Source: Mesocentrotus franciscanus
Lineage: Eukaryota; Echinodermata; Echinoidea; Camarodonta; Strongylocentrotidae
Direction: 5' to 3'
Length of the DNA stretch: 64,000 bases
Assembly: GCA_037976565.1 (NCBI GenBank)
Contig: CP137671.1
Coordinates: forward strand, 25,918,813 to 25,982,812
Part shown: positions 37,701-52,200 of the stretch, piece after piece
Numbering within the stretch: position 1 is the stretch's first letter
Layout: every line of letters begins with the position of its first letter
Position numbers and translations under genes: made by a program
The notes under the pieces: generated by a model
Database searches by the model: none
What the model saw: the letters and a program-made list of their open reading frames with translations, nothing else
Told to the model about the DNA's origin: nothing

Positions 37701-40700
37701 AAACAATAGTAAATAATTCTTCTGATGATTCTTAGTCAATATTCACTTCAAAATGCTGATTACATTTAGAGGATTTCATTTTGGGGCCTGCTAATGGGCC
37801 ACCCTGCCTAAATAATGTCCCTAACTCAATTTTTCATCATATCGAATTGCGTAATGCAGGCGAGACCGCCGAGAGCGTTTCCCTTGTTTTTTCTCACCCT
37901 TTAGCCCAATTGTTTGTTTTTGTTTTTACACTTAACACACACATTAAACAAAATTTGACAGGGGTTTAACCCCCCTGCGTACGCGCCTGATCGGACACTA
38001 ACACTTTTCGGCATAACAAACTTTTGAAATCCCTTCATTCATAAGCCTTGTTCGATTGGAGCGATAAACTGCGGTGGTTTGTTTTATGATGACGTAAAGC
38101 GCCATAGGCTTCTAATTTCTTAGTTCATAATACAGAGCTAATGCCTAGGTGATATTTGCTCTACGGCTAGGATACGGTGGCCGTAGGCCCCCAGATTCGA
38201 GACATACCTGCGGCAGCCGCGGAGAATCTTTGATGGCCTCAGGGTCACCCTGGGGCGTATCACTATCTTTACAGGCCGTACGGGTCCCCATGGAATTATA
38301 ACGCGGAGTTATAACTTTTTTTCATTTCTAGGCTCGCCGTAGCAATTAGACAATTAGACACATCGTAGCCATGCCGTGGAGCGGTTCAACGGCGACCATA
38401 CGTCGGGCGTACGGTGGCATCGCGGCTACCTTGCGTCTGCCTTGGTATTTGTCAAAAACCAACGGCCGCCGCAGGGGACGCCCTAAGGCGACCGTGCGTC
38501 ATCACTTCAAAGGATGTACGGCAGCCGCAGGTCAGGTTTTATAATTAGTACACATGTAGTTTCTTATGCCTAGGTCACATTTGCCGCGGTGGCCGTGCGG
38601 TCTAAAATATCTACGGCCAATAGCAATTATAGGGCCGCCGCAGCATTCCCACGGTCACATGCGTTAGCGGTCACATATGTTAGGGTAGCCGCACGGCGTA
38701 TTTTGAATTTGTGGAGAGAGAAAAACCTGCGGCTGCCGTACGGCCTTGAAGTGATGACGCACGGCCGCCCTAGGGCGTCCCTGCGGCGGCCGTAGGTTTT
38801 TGACAAATACCAAGGCGCCCGCAAGGCCACCATATACGGGCGCGGTAGGGCCGCCCGTGGAATTCCTGCGGCCACCGCAATTTTTTGGGGGTCCGCATAA
38901 GTCAGTTATAATTCATAAAACCCTAGAGCAGCCGCACGGCAAACGCAAGGCCACCGTACGCCCGACGTATGGTCGCCGTGGAACCGCTCTACGGCATGGC
39001 TACGGCGTGTCTCATCGCTACGGCGAACTTATAAATAAAAACAGTTATAACTCCGCGTTATAATCCCACGGCGAGCCGTACGGCCTGTAAAAATTAGGAT
39101 AAGCCCTAGGGTGACCCTGAGGCCACCGCAGATTAACTGCGGCCGCCGCAAGAATCTCTCGATTTCGGGGGCGTACGGCCGCCGTATCCTAGCCGTAGAG
39201 CAAATGTGACCTAGGCATAAGGCCTTAGAACCTATCATAAAATTCCCGAAGCCGTGCACCTTGTGGTGAAAACAAAAGTCGGTTGTTCACATATTTATCA
39301 GCCTTTTCTATAAACAAAAAATAAGTGAAAGAATGTAAAGCTCTTACAAAGTGGAAAAGTTTTTTGATTTGCAAGATGTACTTTGGGGTTCGTACTGTCT
39401 AATTCCATTTCAGTCAACAATAGATATCAACATGAGGTGGTTTCAAATCAAGATTTTAAATAGAATATTATATATGAAGGATACTTTGTTAAGATTTGGT
39501 GTAGTGGCTGACAAGAAGTGTACTTTTTGTAATAGCAAAGGTGAAACTATCATACATGTTGTTTTGCTTTTGTAACTATTCTAATGAAGTATGGTCGAAA
39601 TTTGAGTTCTGGATATTTCGTAATACGGGGGAAGGATCATACTTACAAATCAAAATAGATTGTTTGGATTTTGCGGTAGCAATAATAATGCACTAAACTG
39701 TGTTCTGATGGTTGTAAGACAAGAAATATTTTCAGCCAAATTGCGAAATCAACTACCTTCATTTGATATAATTTTATCAGGTGTAAAACGTTGTTATGAA
39801 ATGGAAAAATTTATATACCAAACAAATCTCAGAGAGAATAAATTGAAAAAGAAATGGTTTCACTTTAGAAAATATTTTGAGAGTGTTAGAAATGTGCCAA
39901 CACAAACCTGATCATGTATTTTATGTTTGGTATTTTTTATAATATATTTAAAATACAAATTTTGTCATAAATGTTTTTTATCTGCCACAAATTTTTCGGT
40001 CGTGATGATTATTATCTGTGTTAAGCCATTATGTATGGAAATTATTTCTTTAATTATTTGTATATAATGTATGGTTATACTGTATATGATGGAATTTGTT
40101 TTGAAAATAAAGAACCCAGTGGAAGGGGTAAAAATAATAATAATAACATTCATATTAATGATATATATATTAATAATAATAGTAATTATGATAATTATGA
40201 TAATGAATTTGTTTACCCATTAAAGCATCTACAGCATCAATGCTGTTCTTTCTGAGGGCCCTGCAATTAATATTACCCTAGCAATTACCAGGTATCCATT
40301 AACACCTGGGTGGAGTGTGGCAAATATGGATTATTGCCTTGCCAAAGGGTGTTAGTGCCGGGCTGGGATTCAAACCCTCAACCCTTGGATTGAGAGTCAA
40401 GTGAATTAACCACTATACCACGACACCTCCACTGTATGTACATTCGATAAAAAAGCATGCTTCTTATCTGTAAGAATGCCGGGCTGGGATTCAAACCCTA
40501 AACCCTGGCCTTGGATTGAGAGTCGAACGAATGAAACACTATACCACGGCACCCCGAGGATAGTCGGTAGGTTTGTAAAGGTTTGTTTGCATAAGTCATT
40601 TCTGAGTGCACTGACCTTGTCCTCTGGTAGGAACTCGGCACCAAGTTTACCATCACTTGATTTCTTGTAGAACGGGATATCGAGGAGAGGGTTTCTGTCT

Positions 40701-41835
40701 CCACTTCCATAGTCAAAGTGTGATACCTATCAGTAATTGAGAAAAAGAGAATCTTAGGAAATAATCGCAATAAGCAAAATAATTTGTTGATAATTTTATT
40801 TTACATATTTTGATTTATCAAAGCCAATACAGCATCGTGTTCGGAACTGTTTGCATAGAAGAAAACTAGTTTTATTTTCTTTCCTCCGCAATACGCTATA
40901 TTTTTAGCTGAAATTATTTGAGATTGATATATAACCGATGAAACACTTAAGAGTGTCGCTCGAATCACTTGAAATGGGAAAGGGGTAGCATGCCAGATTT
41001 GCCGATAATTTAGCCAATGCAAATTCCTCACAAGAGTAAAATGAGTTTAACAAAAACAAAACCTATTTGGGGACGAGCATGCGCCCTACCAGATCATGAA
41101 ATATGCAGTGACCTTTACCCGTAATGGGGCAGGGGGCTTTTGTTTTTCCGATAGCTCATAATTTCGAAACACAAAATTCCCATATTAGGGGGGATTCCTA
41201 ATTCCTAACATTATTTTGTTGCATTACTTTGTATGTTCCCTCATCTGAAGGTTCAGAATTCGGGAAATGAAGTAGGGTTCATTATTACAAAGGTCCGTAA
41301 TTCCGAAAATTCAATAAGGTTCGTAATCCTGAAAACGAAATACAGTTAATAAGGCCGAATATGACAAATGAACGTTCGAAATTTAAAGAAAACAAATTAT
41401 GTAAGGAACCGTTTTTCATTTCAAGATATTCAATTACGATTCTTTAGTATTTCGAACCTTCGGAATAACATGTAACTGTTCTCATACGAAAATGATACAA
41501 ATAGTAATACCTCGACTTCGATATTGTGAGCTTGCCATATCTCACTTGAGGAGGAGGACGATGGTGATGAGAGTTCGTCAGCATCAGTTACGATGAATCG
41601 CTTAATCACAGCTGGATCCACTGTATCCATCTATAATTAGAACAAAAAATATCGTGATAATGTATATCCTTCTATATAATATATTCACTCTGCATTTCAT
41701 TGGACCTTGTTCCTCTGAATATTGTAGTGAGTATTAATCATATAATATATATATATATATATAGTATAATACTCAAAACAATTGAAATAAATGGAATAAC
41801 AAAACATATATATATATATATATATACATATACAT

Positions 41836-41888
<53 letters not shown>

Positions 41889-43221
41889 AACACACACATA
41901 CGCACACACGCACCCACAAACACACACACACACGCGCACACACCCGCACATACACACACACACACACACACATTTTTAGTAAAAAAATGCGCATGGCATC
42001 AATCTATAACTTATTCCTTAGTATTTTTACAAATGTTTTAGAATGGCTGCCATTTATTACCCCAAAATGCAATGGAATCTTTTATATACCCCTTTTTGGC
42101 TGATCTACTAATTATTGTTATTATTATTAGTATTATTGATATTATTATTACTATTATTATCATTATTATCATCACCATTATCATTAGTATGATTATTATG
42201 ATTGTCATTATCTTAATTTAATTAATATTATCGTTATGATTATTATTGTGATTGTTGTTTTATCTTTATTATCATCATTATTGTCATCACCGTTATTATA
42301 TTTTGTTGATGAAATCATTTTTAATTGTAATAATATCATTATCACCACTTATTATTATTGTTTTAATTTTGTTTAACAACTGCTACTACCACTGCCATAC
42401 CTCCTATTACTACTGTGATTATAATCTTTATCTTTTTGTTTAAATTCAGGCTATTCTACTGACACTACTTCAGATTTACGTATACTGCCATCTGCTGCTA
42501 ACAGTGTATCGATGTTTCGACAGCCATGTCCCACAATGCATCACCAACTGTTGACGCGCTTGATGATGTACAGGAACTAGAATCGTTTTATGTACGCCTT
42601 CACTGAGAAATGGCACAATTGAAACTACAGTACAGCAGTGGTAGCCATGTCGGTAAAAATACCCTGCCTTAAAATCATTTTATACTTGAAAGACGTCAAA
42701 TACCTTTTCGTTGGCATGCTGGTATTCCGCAATGCACTGGTAGAAGTCTCTCTTGTGTATTCGGTCAATGATCTCCCGTGCCTTCACCATTCCTGGTTCT
42801 TGAGATCGTGATCGCATGATGTAGTTGACAAGGGTGTCATTGACTTGGCAGAAGGCCTCGGGGTCCTTCACAGACTCCAATAGGTTGTACTCCTTTCTGA
42901 AACAGTTTCATATGCAAATGCAAAACAAATTTATGAAAGTTATGGTACAGGAGCCAGACTGTTAAAATTCCAGTTAACCAGTTGATTAATTACATGATCG
43001 CATACGACCCACATTCAACGACGGCAACATTTTCCAATTTACTCTTTTTTACATCCATAACACGGAATTACATAATAATAAGAGTTCGGTTCTTGTATAG
43101 CGCATAATACGTTATGAACTTACCCGCCTTCACCAACGAATAAGATATGATCAGCTGCTTCTTGGAAAGCGTCCTTCAGCCTACAAGAATATTTTGAATA
43201 AGGCTTCAGTTGTGATATGTA

Positions 43222-43252
<31 letters not shown>

Positions 43253-46200
43253 CTGTAATTCCTCAGAAAGTGAATTCAAAATTAAAATTACAAACAAGTG
43301 CAACAAACTGTATACAAACAATGCGTACAAGTACATATCCAACATCCATCATGACTACATCAATCACCGTCGATCATATGCTTAAGTCAAAGTCCTAGTC
43401 CAAGTATACCCTCTTTAAACAAGTGAAAATCTTGCCTTTATAAGTTTGATTACATTCAATAATCTCATTGGTATGTACTCTGTAAGACATAAAACTTTCC
43501 CGAAAAGTTTGATAATGTGTTTATTCTAAATTCAAATCTTCATTCATATGCCACTCCTCAAAAAGGCCGTTTGTTATCAACCCAAATATGACTTACTTCT
43601 TCACTTAATTCATTAAATGTTGTTGTCGTAAATAAATGGAACCACAGTTCTTTCAAATGAAGTTCAACGTTGACCTGTTTTTAAAAGCTTCGCCGCGTCA
43701 AGCAAGACCTCATGTAAGAGGAGCAACAACAACAGCAGAAAGAAGAATAGGGAGTGGTACGTAGGGAAAAACTTTTTCCTCTTTATATTGATACCATCTT
43801 TGTTGTGATTTTCCACGCATGGAACGAGCAGTACATTAGAAAAGGGCCAGGGTCAACAGAGAAAGGTTGCAAAATGCACAGGTACGCACTGGTATTGTTA
43901 TGCAGAACACCCATCCTCCTGTGACATAAGACAGTGGGATTTTTGTGAATTAATGTAGAGCTGCTTTACCCCAAAGTAGCAAATCTTACCAAACATGTCA
44001 CCATAGTGCAATAATTTAATTTTCAGTTTCTTTACAATTTTGCATTCATGGATGACCAGTTTGGAACAATAGCCCCACAGTCATTTAAATAATAACACCA
44101 GTGCTTACCAGTGCATTTTGCAACTTTTCTCTATTGACCCTGTCCCTTATATTGATGTACAGCTCATTATGGTAATGGATTCATTATAAAAAATAACATT
44201 AACAAAAACTTAAACTTGAGTTTCCCAATATTTGTTTATATGTTTATAAAGGCTTGCAACGAACAGTCACGTATCACGTATCACGTACACGTTCACGTCT
44301 TGCGCCCTTTCGTGAAACAGGTCACCCAAATCTACAAAGTGTTGGGTTACGTGACCCAACAATTTGTTGATTTGCTATATGCAATCTACGAAAGCTCACG
44401 TAAATTGACGCTGGCGTTTAAAAAATAATGCACATCATCTAGAAGAGACTAACGGCAAAAACGCTGCTTCAGGCCAGAATTTAGCTAATCATTAATGATT
44501 AAATAATGCGATTAAAAATGAATGAGACGCCCATTTGGCTTGGTTGAAATTAAGTACATTAACAAAAATCAGTTCAGTAAAGCAAATATAATGACCCAAT
44601 TTCACCTTTTTTCAATCAATGATTATCAATCAAAATGCGGCACAGATCATTTAGCCCACTTAGCAAATGCTATTTTCATATTTTTAGAGCCCAAATAATT
44701 AATCATTCTCGTCTCGCCTTCAATGATCTTTCATATTGTGCCCCTCCCCAATGAAATTTCAATTTTGCCTCTTTCTTTTCATTTTCGATTCGTCGCCACA
44801 GATTGTTTGACATTTGCCCCCCGCCCCTCCCCACCCCGGACAGTAACATTTTCAATCCAGGACCTCCTTCCAATACTGACATTTCCATAGACCCCATTAC
44901 CGTCCCTCTTTCACCCCTCACCCCCAACCACCACCACAATTACCATGTTGTCATTTTGGCACTGACTTATTATTTAACCCCTCCCCGGCCCTCTCCCTCT
45001 CTATTGTAAACCATTTTTATACTGCATTTATACTTTAGCCTTGCCCACTCTCTTATTTCCGCCTATGAGGATGGATGATTAAATCTATCTCGCTGATGCC
45101 AGATCTAAAAGAAATCACAAGGTCGAACACCAATTACTCAATTTTATACACAAGACTGCATCAGCCCCATCATAACTCAGTCATACAGCATTATCATTAC
45201 AGAGTGCTTACATCATCATAATCACCAGCATCATCACATATCTTTCACATAATAAGAAAATGAAAAGAAAAGAAGTAAGAAGTATTAACTAATTTTATTA
45301 ACATTTATAACTCATTGATCAACATAAGTGTTTCTATAATGATCTTTCTAAATGCAACATGACATATATATCAACAAAAGAAAGGTAACAAATAAATTGG
45401 GGGGGGGGCTGCTGTCTCTTGAATTCAAATTTTTCAGTTGTAAAATTTTACTATAAATTTAGAAAATTATATATTTTAAAATAAAATCCATACGATTTAT
45501 TCAATTATCAACATGCTATATTACTATGTGAGGCACAGGTACATACTGAGTTCTATGATTATTATTTTTTTACATTGGACATTATTGTTTTTATTACTAC
45601 TATTATCATTATTATTATTGTTATTATTGGATAGTAATCCAATCCAATTGACCCAATCTGCGAAGGATACAACTCCGCAGTTCTCCAACCTGGAAGAAAT
45701 CAAGAAGACGAAGAAGATCATTGTCATTATTAGTACTATTATTATTATTGTTATTATTATTATTAATATTTTAAAGTACTACTATTGTACTACTCCTATC
45801 ATTTTATTCCCCCTCAATTTAGTATCCAGTTCAGCATCCCTAATATATTTGTCAGAACTTGAATTAATCAAAAGCTATGTTACATGTACACGCATTTAAA
45901 AGAACAAATAATTTATGTCATGATTTTCGCTATATCTTCTCTTCTTCTCTTCTTCTTCTTCTTCTTCTTCTTCTTCTTCTTCTTCTTCTTCTTCAAAGTT
46001 CTGGTAATCTTCAAAGGGCTATGTAGCCTATCCGAAAGATGAACTAGTCAGTACTAAAGACTACAGGTGGTGTGAGGAAGACAGATGATTTTTTTAGTGG
46101 GATAAAGGAATAAGATGCCTCAGGAGTAGTCCCTGGCAGTTCTCTGGACTGTCAGCATGCACTACATTTCCTGGAAGTCAGTTCCATTAACTTTGGGACA

Positions 46201-49200
46201 GAGTGTTAGTCAAATTCAAACTTTTCTATGTCGCTTCTGGCTTGGTGCAACTGGAGGGTCATGTCATGGTTCTTCCATGATCGTGATCTGTTGAAGGAAA
46301 ATAGGGCTTTGGCAGAGAGACCATTGACTATCTTGTGCACCATTCCCAGTCTACTTGCAGAGTGCCTTGTAGATAGAGTAGGCCACTAAAACGTCGTCAT
46401 CTCAGTCACGCTGCTGGTTCTCTTGTAGTCCCCATTGTGACATAGCATGTGCCCCGGCGCTGGATCTTGTCAAGATCCTGGACATGTGAGATGTGTTAGG
46501 GATCCCAGACGCTGGAACAGTTCCCAAGATGAGGGTGGACTAGGGACTTGTGCGAAAAAAGCCTGGGTATCAAACCTTCTGCATGGGACAACCTGCATAA
46601 TAAAACCAAAAAGAGAGGAGAAAGCAAATAAGATTAAAACTAGCTGCGCTACATTAGATTTAAAAAATAGTACCTACCCACTATTAGGTCTTACATTTTA
46701 GATTTATTTAAAAATGATAGACTTATGTCTATCTGATAGGGCTTTTTTGAAGAGTAGAGTAAAATCTTATAATTTATTTCAAATTCTTTCACAAGTAACT
46801 TTCAAAATTGTTTTTCTTAAATTATTATTATTATTAAACATTTGCTACATACAATAACAGGCAGTACATGTAGAGGTAGAAGTCTATTAATTATAAGTTG
46901 TTTGTAAACATAGGTTTATCTACTGAACTTCAGTTGCTAAATTTTGTGAGAACAAGTTTGATAGATATAATGTAATATTGAGGAAAACAATGCCTTTGAG
47001 TAGGCCTAAGTCTTTTAATATCATGCTGAGTGAATATCCTGATTTGTTTATTTAGCAGCACCGTAGTTTGTCACCTAAATAAAGCTAGAGAATAAATGAG
47101 AATTACAAGATTTAATGCAACATCAGATGAAAGTTCCCCCAAAATATCATTAGTCCAAGATGAGTGCGATGTTCGCGTGGGCTTAGATTATAAATACAGC
47201 CTGAATATTTTCGAACTTCATACAAACATACCTTGCCAGAGTTCAACTTAGGTGTCGATCCTGTTCCTGAGTAGATCTACACCATAACATTTGATGATCG
47301 GGTCCTGGTGCTCTTTTATGCACTTCTGTGGTCATTATCTGCTTCTTGGTTCCACAGAATCTACAATTAAAAGACAATAGAAACTTAGTAAGGTTCGTGC
47401 TGGTATCAAATGCATGCATTAATTATCAGTTTATAAATTTGTTCATGTTCTTTAGATTAAGAAAAACCCTTGTCATATGTAGGGTTAGATCCTGAATTCT
47501 CAACAACAACAAAATAAAAAGGGGTGGCATATTGTCCTGAAAATTCAATGTTAACAAAATAGGAATTTAGACATTAGTAATACGCAAATAATAATATAAA
47601 CCTTTTTTTTTGCTCTAAACATGCCTTTTTCCTCTCAATATTTCAAACAAGGCACAATCAAGGAAAATGGGGGTAAGATTAGGAAGCTAGGAAGAGACAC
47701 CTTTTTGTTGTTGTTGTTGTTGTTGGTAGATCTAGCCTACATCCGCACCGAGCTGAATCTGGACTTGGATCACATAATCATAATGCCACGTAACTAGTAG
47801 AGCATAGTCTTTGCCATGGCATAACACAAGCTAGTATAATTGCCCATCATACTCATAGGTGACTAGGTCCGTGGCAATGCCAAATCTTTAATTTTTTAAA
47901 ATCGACATTGCCATTGGGGGCATTGGTTAATAGGGTCTACTTCCACATTGATCGGCGCTTGTTCAGAAGCATATCCGTACTGACCCCGTAACTCCGGCGT
48001 AGAGATACTAAAACAGACCTAAACATCAAGTAAATATTTATCTTTCTTCAAATAATGGACATGATTTAAAAGTTTCTTACCTGTTTCGTGTCAATTTTCT
48101 TATCTTTGGGAGTATTTTTCCTAAAATGGAGGCTTATAATATACACTTTCTCACGGCAAACTGCTGCACAATACAATTGCATACCGTACCGACCGACGGT
48201 GGGATGCGCGCCGTCGGTCGGTACGGTATACAATTTGTATTGTGCAGCAGTTTGCCGTGAGAAAGTGTATAAGTCTTCTTTATTAGGAAAATACTCCCAA
48301 AAAGATAAGAAAATTGACACGAAACAGGTAAGAAACATAGCGAATTATAAATCATGTCCGTTATTTGAAGAAAAGATAAATATTTACTTGATTTTTAGGT
48401 CTGTTTTAGTAGCGTATCTTTATGCCGTAGTTACGGGGTCAAAGTAGGGATATGATTCTGAACAAGCGCCCATTGATCTTCCTAAACCAGGCATTTATTT
48501 AGTCTTTTTAAAATTAGAATGTACATTTATATAGCAAAATTCAAGGTACATGATTCCATTATAGATACGGGAATAAATGCTGTTTAGACTTTAATAGATC
48601 TAGACTATACTAGCCTACATTCTAGATCTAACACTAACACTAAAGTGTAGCCGCGCCAGCTCAGGAAACGCAGTCACCGTTTTTGGTGGTTGTTACAGCC
48701 GGATAGCATCGGCGAAATGAAAATCATAATCCGCTCGACAAGATATCAGAGGCTTGGACTAGCAATGAGCCATTTGCGCCGTCTCTGTAACAGGTCCACA
48801 TCTACCACTGATTGTTATCGATAATCATGCTATAAACTGAACTTTAAAAGTACGAGACGTGCTCAAATTAAATAATCTACGGTAAACTTCTGATTGTTTC
48901 TAAAAATATTACCGTCGACGACACAAATTATAGTCCATTCAATCAGTTAATATTCCTTGATTAGACATATGGGTAATACGTTGTGACAATGCGGAGAGCC
49001 CCTAACTGCAACGACGAACACATCACAATCATTTCAGAGATATTAACACAAAATGGATCTTTACTTACTTGTTTGATATGGTATGGTATCACTTCGATGT
49101 TGATGTTTGCCTGAAGATCTTCTGTTTCACTGAGATGTACTTGACAAACTTCTATTACAATAGAAATTCACTTAAAAGAAAAATGCTTCATTGTTTTTGA

Positions 49201-52200
49201 AATTGAACAACTTCAAAGTTGCAGTTCATACAATCGTCATTTTCCTCAATTTAGTGCTCAACCGAATCTCTTTGCATATTACGGTGACGTCATGACTAGT
49301 CTTAGTAAATTTTAAAAATATTGATTAAACACTCACGTCACGTTTTGGTAGACGTGATCATTCGTGTTTTACCGGCGTGGAAAACAACGAATGGTAGGCC
49401 CTACACTTCGTAAATTAGAGTCACCTATTTTACGAAACAGCGCAAAACGTGAACGTGACACGTGATACGTGACACGTGACTGTTCGTTGCAAGTCGTTTA
49501 TAAAAATATACATATCGTGCAAGAAAGAAAATTTCACTTAGAGTCATTGCGAGATCGAATTATTGTCCATATGTCTCCATCATCCTCAGGAACTCAAATT
49601 ATATGTATCAATGCTGTGTTTTTGTATATAGAGTGCATGTACATGTTTAGCTTCAATGGAAACAATTGCGTATACCTCTCCCGGGTATTATGCGTAATTT
49701 ATTCAAATCAAATCAAGTGAAAAACAATTTTTATCTGATTACATGTTGGTGATGATCTTGCTGACCCTATGCTGGTAAGATGTATAGTGAAGACGGCGTC
49801 TTGTGAGAAACATATGGTTCAGATCACTCGCTACCTAAAACAATGAAGATACAAATTCATTTCAAAAGAAGGACAATATAAATTTATTTAATTAACCATA
49901 CTTCGAATACTAAGTAACGCAATGTAGTAATATTGTTATGGTTAGGTTTTTGTACGGTGAGGTCTGGTACAGGGCTTGGATTCGGTAATAGGGATACCCC
50001 TAGCTTTAGCCTTTACACGTATTTGATGCTTGTTAGAGAATAACCCATAGTCATGATAATAAACCTAAAATGGCACAATAGGCAGCACTCTTGAGGGTTC
50101 AGATTCACTTCTTGCATCTAACAATCTTTATATGGTGAACATTTTAATCTCTTATGGTTTGATGTTGCGGACTTCGTAGTCATGCTTCGTCTCGGGTGCA
50201 AACTCATACGTTTTTGAAACTCGGGCTTGCATCCTATTTTCAAGGTTCTGCTATTTATACCGTTTCCATGGTTTTGGGTGCAGATTTAAACCTGTATTCT
50301 TATTTGAGTGTATACCTTGTCTCTAAAGCAGAGTTCTCCACTGGTCTTACTGCCTCGCTTCACATCGAGAACCTTCACGAAGGGCAGAATACGATTGAAG
50401 TCGAATGCAGAATTCATGCCTAGGTAATGGGTGTCCTGAGCCAAATAGTCCCATTTGTCCACGTCCACCCTGTTTACACTGTTGTTCACTATCTGATACA
50501 GGCAGAACTTGTTCTCACGAAGCTGATGCGTTTTTAAGGATATTGTGAGAGAAGGTTACGGAGGCAGGCAGAGACTCAGAGAAAGAGAGAGACAGACAGA
50601 CGGAGAAAGGCAGAGAGAGAGACAGACAGACCGAGTATGTAAGAGAAAGAGACAGAGAGAGATAGACAGAGTGTGGGAAAGAGATGTACATGTAGACGGG
50701 TATGGAGAAAGGGTGTATGTGGGAGGGGGAGAAAAGATATTTAAAAAACCTTATGATTTCTTGTTTTGTTGGCTCCAATTTCATATGACATTACCCTGCA
50801 ATTTCTTTCGCTGTTCATGAATACATTTTTATTGTTTTACTCAATTCCCTTTTTAGTAGAATTTCTTCAACTAAACACACATACACATACCCACTCACAT
50901 ACCCACGCACATGCAAAGTCCTCAAAAATAATGAAATTTCCGAGTAAAAATTGTCCTCAAATCTATACTAAACCAACACAAGTATGCCAACTGTAATCAC
51001 ACGACTTTGATAAGAGGAAATCAGACAACTCGAACCGCTCCTGCCCCCCCCCCCATTCCCTCTCTCTCTCTTGATTGATTGATTGTCTCATTTATACCAT
51101 TTCTTCATCCTTTTTGACACCCAGAATAAGCTGACAGATGAAGTCGATATCTTTGGCGTAGATATTGTGTTCTTCGAGCTTCTTCTCTAGGCTGTTATGC
51201 TTGATGAGATATTTGAGCATGATGACCGACTGCTTCTCATGCTGCAAAGAACATGTAGATAATGATAGACTTGAGTTATTACTAAACACATATATGCATG
51301 GGAATAACGAACACCGGATCGCAAAGACTTTCGAAAAGTCAACTTAAGGCAATTGCAATAGCCTTGCCCATCACATATCAAAATGGGCGAACATTATATT
51401 GACGTTTTATGTAATACGAACTTGAATTGATATTTCGAAAGTCTTTTCCATCGTATTAAGGGAAGAATAGTTTGCAAAGAGGGTATCCCCTGCCCAAATA
51501 TCAATTTTCAATGCGTAAATTTTGTGAGTGAACGAGCACTATTTTGACACTTTCTGTAGCAAAATCTTATATTGTCTTGAAGATACAAATGTGATATAAA
51601 TACAACGAACAGACCAACTTGCTGATGAATTAGGATTTTGTGTTTCTTCTTATGTTTTGACTTAATTTATAATTTTATGATGTATTTCATCCAGCCATTC
51701 CTTATGAAATATTGCCGGCCAGTAACACGCTTTTCAATACTCACATTGCATCATCATAGCTTGAGCGATATATTCTTGTATGACACGAAAACAAAACCAT
51801 ACAATATTATTATTATTATTATCTAATAATAATAATATTTTTGTCAGAAGAGACACCAGTTTTGCACATTGAGTACAGTGACCGGGTACCAGTGATGGTG
51901 TTGTTGATTTTAGATAATCAATATTGTATCGACAGTTGAAGTTCCCGGATGACGGACCGATACGAAAAAAAATATTGATCTGTCATCCGGGTACTGCGCT
52001 AAAGATATTAAATATACTGATTTATTGTACTACTTGGAAGCCTTATTATGCTTATATAGATATATATATATACTGTGTGTACATAATATAATGAATACAA
52101 AACAATAAAATATAACCCCCCCCCCGTCCCCCTGAAATGCTGACCCTGAATAAACTGTGAAACCCATGAACGGATTAATCCTATGACATGTGCAACTTCG

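Larger units (their letters stand above)
34060..37989. mobile_element. hAT-like transposon with perfect 8-bp duplication, heavily nested
   Basis: It is flanked by ATCGGACA on both sides (34052-34059 and 37990-37997). Ends are CAGTAGCGTACGCAGG on the left and, read backwards, CAGGCGCGTACGCAGGGGGG on the right. An 8-base duplication and CAG-type ends fit hAT. Its interior is a tandem repeat of about 170-195 bases, broken by a second TIR element (34902-37491). There is no transposase frame. Confidence 0.8.
44251..49495. mobile_element. Mutator-like TIR transposon, 5.2 kb, in a SAMHD1-like intron
   Basis: It is flanked by GTTTATAAA on both sides (44242-44250 and 49496-49504). Terminal repeats of about 95 imperfect bases begin GGCTTGCAACGAACAGTC and contain repeated CACGT(A/G)TCACGT boxes. 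A 9-base duplication with long terminal repeats fits the Mutator superfamily. Candidate - strand exons inside ([20 protein letters not shown] at about 49052-49135, [19 protein letters not shown] at about 47235-47360) have splice-like borders but no family match, so a decayed transposase is possible but unproven. Confidence 0.75.

Noticed and set aside
38589..39259. Frames of 68-87 codons on both strands, Arg/Ala-rich
   Set aside because: They come from the GC-rich palindromic MITE.
41700..42041. His/Thr-rich 113-codon frame and its opposite-strand Cys/Val-rich frames
   Set aside because: Translation of TA and CA microsatellites.
45513..45899. Leu/Ile-rich 128-codon frame
   Set aside because: Mostly (ATT)n and (TTA)n translation.
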